From positions 86,205 to 150,204 of the forward strand of contig JAZNPP010000026.1 in assembly GCA_045589695.1 (NCBI GenBank): a DNA stretch of 64,000 bases, read 5' to 3'. Made by a program: the position numbers and the translations under genes. The notes beneath the pieces were generated by a model that searched no databases, was not told the DNA's origin, and saw nothing but the letters and a program-made list of their open reading frames with translations. Below, piece after piece: positions 7,504 through 15,861 of the stretch. Source of the stretch: HGM04593 sp045589695 (GTDB lineage: Bacteria > Bacteroidota > Bacteroidia > Bacteroidales > Bacteroidaceae). Within the stretch, counting starts at the first letter, position 1. Every line of letters starts with the position of its first letter.

Positions 7504-9786
7504 ATGTTAAGAAGAATAATATTGCATATCATCATGGCATTGCTGCCGTCGTTGCTCATTGCGCAGAAGGTAGGCCTTGTCATGAGCGGCGGAGGGGCCC
7601 GTGGCCTCGCTCATATCGGTGTCATAAAAGCCCTTGAAGAGAACAGCATCCCCATAGACTACGTGGCAGGTACATCAATGGGGGCTATCGTAGCGGCCCT
7701 CTACGCCATGGGCTACACCCCCGACGAGATGATAGCCGTCATGAAGAGCGACGATTTTCAGAGGTGGTACACAGGAACGATGGACAACGAGCAGATGTAC
7801 TACTTCAAAAAGAACAGAGAGATGCCCGACCTGCTAAGCATACATTTCGACCTCAAGGATTCGTTGCGTATCATGGCGCCTGCGGCGAACATAGTGAATG
7901 CGACACCCATGAACCTCGGTTTTCTTGAGATATTCGCAGGGGCCACTGCCGCCTGCAAAGGCGATTTCGACAGCCTGATGATACCCTTCCGTTGCATAGC
8001 TTCCGACGTCTACAACAAAAAAGAGGTCGTTCTCTCCAAAGGCGATTTAGGCGACGCTGTACGTGCTTCCATGAGCTACCCGTTCTTTTTCAGGCCCATC
8101 AAACTCGACAGCGTTCTGCTCTTCGACGGCGGCATATACAACAACTTCCCTACCGATGTCATGCAGCGCGATTTCGCTCCAGAGATAATCATCGGCAGCG
8201 TCGTTAGCGACAACCCCGGCATGCCCGACGAGAAAGACATAATGAGCCAGGCAGTGAACCTCATCATAGGGCATAGCGACTACTCCTTGCCCGCCGACAA
8301 AGGGATAATACTCGACATGAAAGTGCGCGGAGTGAGCCTGCTCGACTTTCACAAGATTGACAATGTCACGGCATTAGGCTACCGCCATGCCGTATCGCTC
8401 ATAGACTCAATAAAAAGCCGTATTCCCCGCAGAGAAGAGAGCGGCATGCTGGCAGCTCGCCGTTCGGCCTTCAAGCGACGTGTGCCTGAGCTTCTATTCG
8501 ACAAAGTCGTAGTACAGGGAGTCAGCGAAGAGCAAAAGAAATCAATAGCAAGAGAGTTCCAGAAAGACGGCGAGAATTTCAATTACAAAAAGTGCAAGAG
8601 AGGATATTACAGCCTTATGTCGAACAAGATAATCGACAACATAATACCCCATGCTATATACGACGAAGAGGACAGCGCATACGCCCTGCACCTCGACGTC
8701 ACCATGAACCCGCCGTTCACGCTCAAAGTAGGAACGAGCCTCGCCACTGACATATCTAACCAGATATATTTCGGGCTCCATTACCGCAACCTCAACAACC
8801 ATTTCAAGGAGTTCGTCCTCGACGGGCAGTTAGGTAAAGTATACAACAATGTACAGTTGTCGGGGCGTGTCGATTTTCTCAGCGAAATACCGCTGTCGCT
8901 GAAGCTGACAGGCTCATACTCCACTATCGACTACTACAACATGCGGTACCTCTTCTCCAAAGAGAACACAATAGCCATGAACCGCAAGAGAGAGATGTTC
9001 GCGAAGCTGAAGATAGAACTGCCCTTCCTCAACCATAAAAAAGCCGAGATTGGCATAGGCATCGCCGGCATAAAAGACGAATACATGCCCGCAGACGTCA
9101 TAGACCTAAACAGCCCCCATTTCGACAGCAACACGTCGGAGCAGTTCAGCGCTTTCCTGCGTCTCGAAGGCAACACCCTCAATGCGAAAGCGTTCCCCAC
9201 CGAAGGACGATACGACGCCCTGTCGGCATATTTCATCACCGGCAACGAGGCATACAAAAGCATAGCGGACGAGAGAAGCGACGACAGCCAAAAGTCCTGG
9301 CTACAGATAAAATATACCCGCCGTGACTATTTCAAGATAACGAAATCATTAAGGCTCGGCACCTGTCTGCAGCTCTATTATTCCACACGCCGTCTCTCCA
9401 AGACCTATCAGGCGACAATGATGCAGGCAGGGTCGTTCACCCCCACCCTCACGAGCCTGTTCAACTACGACCCCAAGTTCAGGGCCAACCAATACATCGC
9501 CGGCGGCGCGATACCTATAATAAACCTGAACAGCTTCGTGCAGATACGCCCGAGCTTCTACGTCTTCTTGCCCTACAGAAGCATTATAGAGAACCCGGAC
9601 GGCACAGCGAGCTACAGTCCTAAGATTTTCAGCGACTTCGAGTACATTGCCGACATAACGGCAGCCGTCAGGCTGTCGAACATATCAATAAGCGCCTTCG
9701 TGAACTACTTCAGCTCGCACAGGACAAGCGTGAACGTAGGTCTCACCCTCGGTTGGTTCATCTTTAATGAGAGGTTTGTGGAGTAA
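7504..9786 (+). CDS. Patatin-like phospholipase with C-terminal outer-membrane beta-barrel
   Basis: Predicted surface or secreted serine lipid hydrolase. The patatin domain has the oxyanion loop SGGGARGLAHIG, nucleophile elbow GTSMG (Ser58 counted from this start) and catalytic-dyad DGG (Asp208). The rest, from roughly residue 300, is rich in alternating hydrophobic and aromatic strands and ends in a GLTLGWFIFNERF-type strand with a terminal region typical of Omp85/surface-antigen barrels. It has the patatin-POTRA-barrel plan of type Vd autotransporter-like proteins. The start at 7504 gives a clean signal peptide, MLRRIILHIIMALLPSLLIA; an in-frame ATG at 7453 would add 17 residues before it. 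The gene is monocistronic and converges on patB. Confidence 0.88.
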   Translation: MLRRIILHIIMALLPSLLIAQKVGLVMSGGGARGLAHIGVIKALEENSIPIDYVAGTSMGAIVAALYAMGYTPDEMIAVMKSDDFQRWYTGTMDNEQMYYFKKNREMPDLLSIHFDLKDSLRIMAPAANIVNATPMNLGFLEIFAGATAACKGDFDSLMIPFRCIASDVYNKKEVVLSKGDLGDAVRASMSYPFFFRPIKLDSVLLFDGGIYNNFPTDVMQRDFAPEIIIGSVVSDNPGMPDEKDIMSQAVNLIIGHSDYSLPADKGIILDMKVRGVSLLDFHKIDNVTALGYRHAVSLIDSIKSRIPRREESGMLAARRSAFKRRVPELLFDKVVVQGVSEEQKKSIAREFQKDGENFNYKKCKRGYYSLMSNKIIDNIIPHAIYDEEDSAYALHLDVTMNPPFTLKVGTSLATDISNQIYFGLHYRNLNNHFKEFVLDGQLGKVYNNVQLSGRVDFLSEIPLSLKLTGSYSTIDYYNMRYLFSKENTIAMNRKREMFAKLKIELPFLNHKKAEIGIGIAGIKDEYMPADVIDLNSPHFDSNTSEQFSAFLRLEGNTLNAKAFPTEGRYDALSAYFITGNEAYKSIADERSDDSQKSWLQIKYTRRDYFKITKSLRLGTCLQLYYSTRRLSKTYQATMMQAGSFTPTLTSLFNYDPKFRANQYIAGGAIPIINLNSFVQIRPSFYVFLPYRSIIENPDGTASYSPKIFSDFEYIADITAAVRLSNISISAFVNYFSSHRTSVNVGLTLGWFIFNERFVE

Positions 9787-9787
9787 A

Positions 9788-9821
9788 AACGATTAACGAG
9801 GAACGAGGAACGTTAATCGTT
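9788..9821. terminator. Bidirectional hairpin between convergent patatin and patB genes
   Basis: Perfect 11-bp inverted repeat AACGATTAACG/CGTTAATCGTT with loop AGGAACGAGGAA. It lies 2 bp after the patatin stop and 6 bp before the patB stop. The arms are made of the same TTAATCGTT word that is tandemly repeated near 13.25 kb and 16.8 kb. Confidence 0.6.
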
Positions 9822-9827
9822 ACCCTC

Positions 9828-11000
9828 TCAACCAACTTTATCATACGCGCCTTTTATCTGTTCGAGGGCCTTTACAAGCACCGAACGGGGGCAGCCTAAG
9901 TTCATACGCATAAAGCCGGAGCCGCCTTCGCCGAACATAGCGCCGTCATTCATGCCTACCTTAGCCTCCCTGATGAAGAACTCGACAAGCCGGTCATGAG
10001 GCAAGCCGAGCCCGCGTGCGTCAAGGAACACGAGGTACGAAGCCTGAGGACGAATCATACCCATCTTAGGCATATTCTCCTTTAGGTATTGTTCCATAAA
10101 GTCGATATTCGCCTCGACGTACTCAAGCATCTGTTCAAGCCACTCGTCGCCCTGCTCGTACGCCGTAGCGACAGGGCCTGTAGCGAACAGGTGCGCAGTG
10201 TCGAGCTCACTGCGACGCAGGAACTCCTGATATTGGTTACGGACAGTCTCGTTCTGTATAATATGATAAGAACTCTTAAGGCCTGCGATGTTGAAAGTCT
10301 TGCTTGCCGCCATAAAGGTTATGCAACGCTCCTTAGCGCTGTCGCAGCATGTCGAGAACGGAGTATGCTTGTAGCCTTTGAGCGCCATGTCGCAATGAAT
10401 CTCGTCGCTTATCACAAGAACGTCGTTCTTGGCGCAAATCCCGCACATACGTGCAAGTTCTTCCTTTCTCCACACTCGGCCGCCGGGGTTGTGAGGGTTG
10501 CACAAAAGGAACAGCTTGCAGCCCTTTATCTTCTCTTCGAAATCCTCGAAGTCAATTTCGAACTGACCGTTCACAAGCTTCAGCGGCGATGTCACGAGCG
10601 TACGTCCGAGGTCATGAGTCACATGATGGTAGGGATGGTACACAGGCGGCTGCACAAGCACCTTATCGCCGGGCTTGGTGAAGCACTGCATGGCGAACGA
10701 TATCGCAGGAACGATACCGCCCACGAATCCGATTTCCTCCTCTTTGACCTCCCAGCCGTAGTGGCGCGACACCCAATTGATGATTGCCGGTCTCCATCTT
10801 TTGCATATGTACGTGTAACCGAACACTTCGTGGTTCAACCTCTTCTTTATCGCATCAACAATGAACGACGGAGTCTTGAAGTCCATGTCGGCAATCCACA
10901 TCGGCAACACCTCTTCGGTACCGAAAATTTCCATCACATTGTCATACTTTAAACAGTCTGTGTGCTTACGGGGCACAATCTCGTCAAAATTGTATTTCAT
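9828..11000 (-). CDS. patB: PatB/MalY-type cystathionine beta-lyase (PLP C-S lyase)
   Basis: PLP enzyme of 390 residues in the MalY/PatB branch of fold-type I, which cleaves C-S bonds of cystathionine or cysteine conjugates. Seen motifs are LPMWIADMDFKTP near the N-terminus (family hallmark), FVGGIVPAIS, LLCNPHNPGGRVW, VISDEIHCDM with the PLP-binding Asp, and FMAASKTFNIAGL with the Schiff-base Lys. It lies 3 bp after the ABC ATPase gene and is therefore probably the last gene of the S37 peptidase-ABC-patB operon. A role in amino-acid catabolism of scavenged peptides fits but is inference. Confidence 0.9.
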   Translation of the reverse strand: MKYNFDEIVPRKHTDCLKYDNVMEIFGTEEVLPMWIADMDFKTPSFIVDAIKKRLNHEVFGYTYICKRWRPAIINWVSRHYGWEVKEEEIGFVGGIVPAISFAMQCFTKPGDKVLVQPPVYHPYHHVTHDLGRTLVTSPLKLVNGQFEIDFEDFEEKIKGCKLFLLCNPHNPGGRVWRKEELARMCGICAKNDVLVISDEIHCDMALKGYKHTPFSTCCDSAKERCITFMAASKTFNIAGLKSSYHIIQNETVRNQYQEFLRRSELDTAHLFATGPVATAYEQGDEWLEQMLEYVEANIDFMEQYLKENMPKMGMIRPQASYLVFLDARGLGLPHDRLVEFFIREAKVGMNDGAMFGEGGSGFMRMNLGCPRSVLVKALEQIKGAYDKVG

Positions 11001-11003
11001 AGC

Positions 11004-11780
11004 TTATGGTATTTCAATCCTTTTCTCTTTGTTGTCGTATCTTATACCGGCGTCGCCTATAAGTTCCCGCAACGCTCCGCTGGCCGAAAGTTCTTCAACG
11101 CAGCCTTCGCTCAGCTTGCCGCCGCCGAGAATCCACATTCTGTCGGCGAGCCTTACCGCAAGCTCAAGGTCATGCGTCGATACCAAAATAGCCTTTCCGT
11201 TCTCCCTTGCGAGGCTCACGAGCTTTCTGTAAAGGCTCACCTTGCTGCCGAAGTCGAGAAACGCTGTCGGCTCGTCGAGCAGCAACAGCGGCGTCTCTTG
11301 CGCAAGAGCCTTAGCCACCATGCATTTCTGACGTTCGCCGTCGCTGAGAGTGTCAATGGTACGCTGCTCCAAATGCACGATACCCATGACATCCATCGCC
11401 TTGTCCACCGCAGCCCGATCCTTGCGCGTCAGGTACCCGACGAAATTGGTGTAGGGCGTGCGTCCGAGCGATACGAGGTCACGGACGTTTATTGCCGTCC
11501 TTACGTTTTCGGTAAGCACTACCGATATATGTTTTGCTATGTCGTTATTCGTCATAGCCGAAACATCGCCGTTCCTGTACCTTACATTGCCGCCTAATGG
11601 CGGGATATATGCCGACAGCGTACGCAGCAATGTCGATTTGCCGGCTCCGTTACGACCGACAAGAGCGACAAGCTCGCCACGCCTGAGCGAAGCGTTGATA
11701 CCGTCCGCAACGACCTTCGCCTTACGGCCGTTCCTGTACCCTATCGTAAGATTTTCGAGGCTCAGTACAGTATCGTGCAT
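11004..11780 (-). CDS. ABC transporter ATP-binding protein, FecE/BtuD-like
   Basis: Single ABC ATPase domain, 258 residues from this start: Walker A LVGRNGAGKST, Q-loop region VVLTENV, signature TLSDGERQKCMVAKALAQ, Walker B LLLLDEPTAFLD, H-loop STHD. The pattern (NVRDLVSLGRTPYTN) is that of ferric-siderophore, heme or cobalamin importers. No permease or binding protein is adjacent, so it must work with components encoded elsewhere or has another role. An ATG at 11819 would add 13 residues overlapping the peptidase gene. The ATG at 11780 has GGAGA about 8 nt upstream and avoids that overlap, so it is preferred. Confidence 0.85.
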   Translation of the reverse strand: MHDTVLSLENLTIGYRNGRKAKVVADGINASLRRGELVALVGRNGAGKSTLLRTLSAYIPPLGGNVRYRNGDVSAMTNNDIAKHISVVLTENVRTAINVRDLVSLGRTPYTNFVGYLTRKDRAAVDKAMDVMGIVHLEQRTIDTLSDGERQKCMVAKALAQETPLLLLDEPTAFLDFGSKVSLYRKLVSLARENGKAILVSTHDLELAVRLADRMWILGGGKLSEGCVEELSASGALRELIGDAGIRYDNKEKRIEIP

Positions 11781-11796
11781 ACCCGTCTCCGACAGT

Positions 11797-13098
11797 TTAC
11801 TTATACTGCATCCACTCATTCAGCTGTTCAAGAATCTCGTCACGCATATCATCGGGCATGTTGAGTATTCTTGTTCTGTGGCTTCCGCCCGGCTGTATAT
11901 AAACCTTAATATTCTCTTTGTTACGGTCGCGCAGCCATGTGATGCCGCTTGCAGTCCAAGGGTCTACCTCGCCGTATATAAGCAGCATCTTCGGGTCGTT
12001 CTCGGTGTAGTAGTCCGTAGTGAAGCGGAATGTAGAGTCGTCGAACTTCACGTCTGCGAACTCCTCGGGGAGAAGAACACGTTTCAGGTAACCTTCAATA
12101 TCTTCGGCATTCACATACTTGTGGAACGGCTCAATGTTATAACCGTAATAGCCGAAGTCCTTGACAGCCTGAACAAAGAACGAGCCAATCCTATTCTCGG
12201 CAGCGAAATAGTCGGGGCCGCACATCTTCACGAAGTAGTCGAACAAAGTCTTGTCGTCAGAGTCGAGCGCAGGTATAGTGCTGACAGGAGTACCCCATTG
12301 CCACATTGAGAACTGGTATTCAAGAACAAGCAGGTCATATATTGTAGATGTAGGAACACGGAATACATAACCCTTTTCGAGGCAGTAAGCATCGAAAAGA
12401 GGCATCATTCTCTCCTTACGCTCGAACATTTCGGTCTGGAAACTGCGGATAGCGTCACGTTCGGCTTTTGAAGCGACCATTTCGAGGAACGACTCATGAC
12501 GGCCGTCTTCGACAGCGCAGCTCAGCGGGCCTACGTAAGGCACTGACACGTCAAGATCTTCGGGGAAATGCGCACGGAAATATATCGACGTAGAGCCTCC
12601 CTTGCTGATACCCGTAGAAGCCCATTTAGCCTTGTAGAAAGGCTTGAAGGAGGTGATAATGTTATGATAGTCGGTCATTGAGTTCAACACGGTGAGGTAC
12701 TGCCAATCGCAGGGCTCAGGCGTTGAGCCGGAGAAATAACGGTACTCGACAAAGAGTATGTTCGCATCCATAATCTTTGTCAGCTCTTCCATGTAATTAG
12801 GGTTGCTGAACGCATAGTCGCCGGCATAACCCTCGGTAACGACTACGACAGGGCGGTCATAGCCTCTGTGACCGAGCATCACACGCTGCTCGAACGTTCC
12901 CGCCGCAGGGTTATCAGGGTCGAGAAGCTGGTTTATTTTCATCAGGTAGTACTGACGTGTAGTGTCCTTTTTCTCAATCTTTTCGAAACTGTTTACAGCC
13001 TTGATGCTCTTGAGCATCTTTTCCACATCGTTGTTCTGAGCCGTCGCGAAAAGCGCCGCGAACAGCAACGGAAGCATAGCAAAAATTCTTTTATTCAT
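11797..13098 (-). CDS. S37-family (PS-10 type) secreted peptidase
   Basis: Predicted secreted serine aminopeptidase of 433 residues. A signal peptide MNKRIFAMLPLLFAALFATA is followed by an alpha/beta-hydrolase fold. RVMLGHRGYDRPVVVVTEG and FVEYRYFSGSTPE match the S37/S28-like tripeptidyl peptidases, STGISKGGSTS carries the nucleophile Ser, and PGGSHRTRI near the C-terminus holds the expected catalytic His. It probably releases short N-terminal peptides in the periplasm or outside the cell. It is followed by the ABC ATPase (16 bp) and patB, and preceded by a possible 42-codon membrane peptide. Confidence 0.85.
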   Translation of the reverse strand: MNKRIFAMLPLLFAALFATAQNNDVEKMLKSIKAVNSFEKIEKKDTTRQYYLMKINQLLDPDNPAAGTFEQRVMLGHRGYDRPVVVVTEGYAGDYAFSNPNYMEELTKIMDANILFVEYRYFSGSTPEPCDWQYLTVLNSMTDYHNIITSFKPFYKAKWASTGISKGGSTSIYFRAHFPEDLDVSVPYVGPLSCAVEDGRHESFLEMVASKAERDAIRSFQTEMFERKERMMPLFDAYCLEKGYVFRVPTSTIYDLLVLEYQFSMWQWGTPVSTIPALDSDDKTLFDYFVKMCGPDYFAAENRIGSFFVQAVKDFGYYGYNIEPFHKYVNAEDIEGYLKRVLLPEEFADVKFDDSTFRFTTDYYTENDPKMLLIYGEVDPWTASGITWLRDRNKENIKVYIQPGGSHRTRILNMPDDMRDEILEQLNEWMQYK

Positions 13099-13103
13099 AA
13101 TAT

Positions 13104-13232
13104 TTAATTTATTTTCTTATCTATATCAAAGACGACAAGCGTACACAACAGCAGGATTATCAAGACCGCTACGGCAACCAAGAGAACCACGTAGCAGGCA
13201 CGCCCGCCATTAAAACCGAAAGGTGAAATCAT
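13104..13232 (-). CDS. Possible 42-residue single-pass membrane peptide
   Basis: A short open frame whose stop lies only 5 bp before the peptidase start codon. The translation begins MISPFGFNGGRACY and continues with about 21 hydrophobic residues (VVLLVAVAVLIILLLCTLVV), then a charged tail FDIDKKIN. The shape is that of a genuine one-pass micro-protein, and its position suggests it leads the peptidase-ABC-patB operon. No family is recognised and no strong ribosome site is seen. It could also be chance in the 5' leader. Confidence 0.4.
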   Translation of the reverse strand: MISPFGFNGGRACYVVLLVAVAVLIILLLCTLVVFDIDKKIN

Positions 13233-13239
13233 CGTTCAT

Positions 13240-13274
13240 CGTTAATCGCCAATCGTTAATCGTTCATCTTTAAT
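13240..13274. repeat. Tandem TTAATCGTT-type words next to the 100-bp repeat
   Basis: Degenerate copies of (GT)TAATCG(TT) run through this stretch into copy A of the 100-bp element. The same arrangement is longer at 16789-16842. The gap 13233-13802 holds no gene; it consists of these words, copies A and B, an AT-rich spacer, CTCTAAAC-type words at 13589-13606 and 13709-13732, and the nagB terminator. Confidence 0.7.
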
Positions 13275-13374
13275 CTGTTGGCGGCATTCGCTACCGCAAC
13301 CCAAGCGGTGCCACTTTGCGGCACTGCGCTTGACGAGATGCTGCTCATGCCGTCTAAGCTTCGCTTTAATCGTT
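13275..13374 (+). repeat. 100-bp intergenic repeat, copy A
   Basis: The element starts CTGTTGGCGGCATTCGCTA and ends TTCGCTTTAATCGTT. It is almost identical to 16843-16942, with three differences seen by eye, and is present inverted at 13609-13699. Inside, GGTGCC and GGCAC pair within AAGCG...CGCTT to form a hairpin. It has no coding potential. It behaves like a REP/MITE-like dispersed intergenic element. Confidence 0.85.
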
Positions 13375-13608
13375 ATATATATTATCTGCAAAAATAATAT
13401 AAGTTAAGAGTTATACAAAATTAAGAAGCTTTTTAAATTCCGGTAATTATATATAAATTCCTCCCGATCAACCGTTTTTTCTTGATATTTTCCCCTTTCA
13501 GTCATCAAAAAGAGAAAGTCCGCAAAAGATGACATCTCGTAAACTGTTCACGTTGCACGTTCCTTGACAGACACACCTACCCTTACAACTCTAAACTCTA
13601 AACCCTCA

Positions 13609-13699
13609 AAGCGAAGCTTAGACGGCATGAGCAGCATCTCGTCAAGCGCAGTGCCGCAACATGGCACCGCTTGGGTTGCGACAGCGAATGCCGCTCAAC
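13609..13699 (-). repeat. 100-bp intergenic repeat, copy B (inverted, truncated)
   Basis: Reverse-complement copy of the element at 13275-13374, running AAAGCGAAGCTTAGACGGCA through GCGAATGCCGCTCAAC. It has a few substitutions and lacks the TTAATCGTT end. Copies A and B form an inverted pair around a 234-bp AT-rich spacer, so a transcript through the region could fold into a long stem. Confidence 0.85.
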
Positions 13700-13744
13700 A
13701 TTCCCTCAACTCTAAACCCTAAACTCTAAACTCCAAACTTCTTC

Positions 13745-13782
13745 AACAAAAAAGCAGGATGAAAGCTATGCTTCCACCCTGC
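13745..13782 (-). terminator. Terminator of the GH43-like/nagB operon
   Basis: On the minus strand a 13-bp stem (GCAGGGTGGAAGC with GCTTTCATCCTGC, two G-U pairs, loop ATA) is followed by six T and G. It lies about 20 bp beyond the nagB stop. Confidence 0.8.
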
Positions 13783-13802
13783 CTCGATAAATTTCAATTG
13801 TT

Positions 13803-14606
13803 TTAATATGCGGGTTTCATGTTGTCGCGTTCGATATCCTTGAAGTAGTTTACCGTACCTACCTTAAGTTCCGCTGTAGCCGCATCGTCGCAAACGATGA
13901 TGCCGCGCGGGTGCATCTGAAGAACGCTGATTGTCCACATCTGCGTGATGTTGCCCTCAACAGCATGATAGAGAGCCTGAGCCTTGTTGTGGCCGTTCAC
14001 GAGGATAAGCACCTCTTTAGCGTCCATAACAGTGCCTACACCTACTGTAACCGCAGTCTTAGGAACCTTGTTGATATCGTTGTCGAAGAAGCGAGAGTTA
14101 GCGATAATCGTATCGGTTGTCAAAGTTTTGATACGTGTGCGGGAAGCGAGTGATGAACCCGGCTCGTTGAATGCGATGTGACCGTCGGGGCCGATACCGC
14201 CGAGGAAAAGGTCAATACCTCCGTAAGATTTAATTCTCTCTTCGTAACGGGCGCACTCTGCAACAAGGTCCTCGGCATTGCCGTTTAGAATGTTCACGTT
14301 CTCTCTCTTAACATCTACATGGCTGAAGAAGTTGTTCCACATGAATGAGTGGTAGCCCTCGGGGTGTTCCTCGGGAAGGCCTACATACTCGTCCATATTG
14401 AACGTAACGACATTCTGGAAGCTTACGACGCCTCTGTTATAGAGGTTGATGAGTTCTTTGTAGGTGCCGAGAGGAGTACCGCCCGTAGGAAGACCTAGTA
14501 CAAAAGGTCTTTCGGCTGTAGGTTTGAACTCGTTGATTTTCTTTGCCACATAAGCAGCGGCCCAGCAAGAAAGCTGCTGATAGTTAGGTTGAACAATTAA
14601 ACGCAT
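13803..14606 (-). CDS. nagB: Glucosamine-6-phosphate deaminase
   Basis: Converts glucosamine-6-phosphate to fructose-6-phosphate and ammonia, linking amino-sugar use to glycolysis. At 267 residues it is the length of E. coli NagB. Motifs seen are LGLPTGGTPLGTYKEL (phosphate loop), FNMDEYVGLPEEHPEGYHSFM with the catalytic Asp, LGGIGPDGHIAFNEPGSSL with the catalytic His region, and VGVGTVMDAKEVLILVNG. It starts 5 bp after the GH43-like lipoprotein stop, so the two are probably one transcript. The pairing suggests use of GlcNAc-containing glycans. Confidence 0.96.
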   Translation of the reverse strand: MRLIVQPNYQQLSCWAAAYVAKKINEFKPTAERPFVLGLPTGGTPLGTYKELINLYNRGVVSFQNVVTFNMDEYVGLPEEHPEGYHSFMWNNFFSHVDVKRENVNILNGNAEDLVAECARYEERIKSYGGIDLFLGGIGPDGHIAFNEPGSSLASRTRIKTLTTDTIIANSRFFDNDINKVPKTAVTVGVGTVMDAKEVLILVNGHNKAQALYHAVEGNITQMWTISVLQMHPRGIIVCDDAATAELKVGTVNYFKDIERDNMKPAY

Positions 14607-14611
14607 AGTTT

Positions 14612-15622
14612 TTAAAATTTATAGTGTCCTTTAATTTGTAGTTTCTCAAACTGCGAATCGCACTTTAACAGCTTCGGAACACTCTTTTCGACCCCGCCTA
14701 TCAGCGTATCTTTGCTGACGACCATCACAAGTGTCCCGTCATAGTCACTGAACATAGCAGCACCGCTCACACCCTCAAGCAAGGGTTTTTCCTCAGCTGT
14801 CCACGGGCCGTTCAACGTTCCCGTCCCGGAATAGGCTACGCCCACTGCTTTTTCCGCGCCTTTGCAGGCTGTAAAGAGCATGCCCATCGACTCTTCACCG
14901 CAGTTGAACAGATAAGGCGATTCAAGCTCAGGCGAAAGCGCTTTCTTCCCATTTTTCGCCGTATGCGACCAGGGCACGTCCGAGGCTCTCATCATTTTGT
15001 ACGATTCGCCCAAACGATGTCCGAGGTCATCGGAATACATCACTATCCGCACGGCATCGTCGCCGCTCTTTTCGCTCTGACAGCAGTATACCATAAAGCC
15101 GGCTCCGAGATAATCTTTGCAGAAAGTCGGGTGAGCCGCAATTTCGGTTTTGTCAAGCAAACGGCTCTTTGAGTCAATTGTCCTGTAAGGGCCATGCAGG
15201 CTGTCGGCAACAAGTGTCGAACATGAACGTTTCGTTATGCCGCCCTCATTCACCTCGAACGTTGCCATGAAGTAATACTTGCCCTTGAATTTATGTATCT
15301 CGGGCGAAGTTATCACCGGGCCGCTCCCGAGCCACGATGCAGTGTCGTGACGCAGCACATCGTAGGGTCCCGTCCACGTTCTCAGGTCATCGCTTACCCA
15401 CACAAGACCGCCGTCAGCCGTCATGCAGTAACTGTCGGTAGTACGGTCATAAGTGATAAAGGGATTTTTCATATCCATAGTATCAATGGATACAGTGTCG
15501 CATACGGTACCTTTCGGAGGTTTCATTTCCCAAGCTGCGGACGTAGCGTTGTCACCACCGCCGAACTTGCATGCCTGCAACAGAAACAGAACCAAAAAGT
15601 ATGTCAGCGCAACCCTTTTCAC
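14612..15622 (-). CDS. GH43-like lipoprotein (five-bladed beta-propeller)
   Basis: Secreted lipoprotein of 336 residues with signal MKRVALTYFLVLFLLQAC, in which Cys18 is the lipidation site. The body has the pattern of glycoside hydrolase family 43/117-like propellers: MKNPFITYDRTTDSYCMT with an early Asp, ITSPEIHKFKGKYYFMATF, AAHPTFCKDYLGAGFMVYC and LSPELESPYLF with candidate acidic residues. It probably trims or binds glycans at the cell surface; the substrate is unknown. Operon neighbour nagB points to an amino-sugar glycan. Family assignment by pattern is moderately sure, while catalytic activity is less sure. Confidence 0.7.
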   Translation of the reverse strand: MKRVALTYFLVLFLLQACKFGGGDNATSAAWEMKPPKGTVCDTVSIDTMDMKNPFITYDRTTDSYCMTADGGLVWVSDDLRTWTGPYDVLRHDTASWLGSGPVITSPEIHKFKGKYYFMATFEVNEGGITKRSCSTLVADSLHGPYRTIDSKSRLLDKTEIAAHPTFCKDYLGAGFMVYCCQSEKSGDDAVRIVMYSDDLGHRLGESYKMMRASDVPWSHTAKNGKKALSPELESPYLFNCGEESMGMLFTACKGAEKAVGVAYSGTGTLNGPWTAEEKPLLEGVSGAAMFSDYDGTLVMVVSKDTLIGGVEKSVPKLLKCDSQFEKLQIKGHYKF

Positions 15623-15722
15623 CTAACTGTAACTATGTTTCCGTAAAGATAATCATTTTTGGATAAACAAAACATTTATGCCATAAAAAAAACGAGAAAA
15701 AGCCTTTATTTTCAAAATTCGT

Positions 15723-15792
15723 CTTCAAAGGCCGCTGTTTTATGTTTATTTAGCCATTGGACGCAGCTTCAAAGGCCTACATGTTTGTTTAG
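15723..15792 (+). promoter_or_regulatory. Paired direct repeats upstream of the DUF4251 gene
   Basis: CTTCAAAGGCC occurs at 15723-15733 and 15767-15777, each followed by ATGTTTATTTAG (15742-15753) or ATGTTTGTTTAG (15781-15792). The two-part units lie 44 bp apart, 70 bp before the start codon. This could be an operator pair. No clear -7 box was found. Confidence 0.35.
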
Positions 15793-15861
15793 TATAAAAA
15801 CCGCACTGTTCAGAACAAGAGCGGAGATAAACGAGTATTATTAAACAAAACATGAAGCCAT

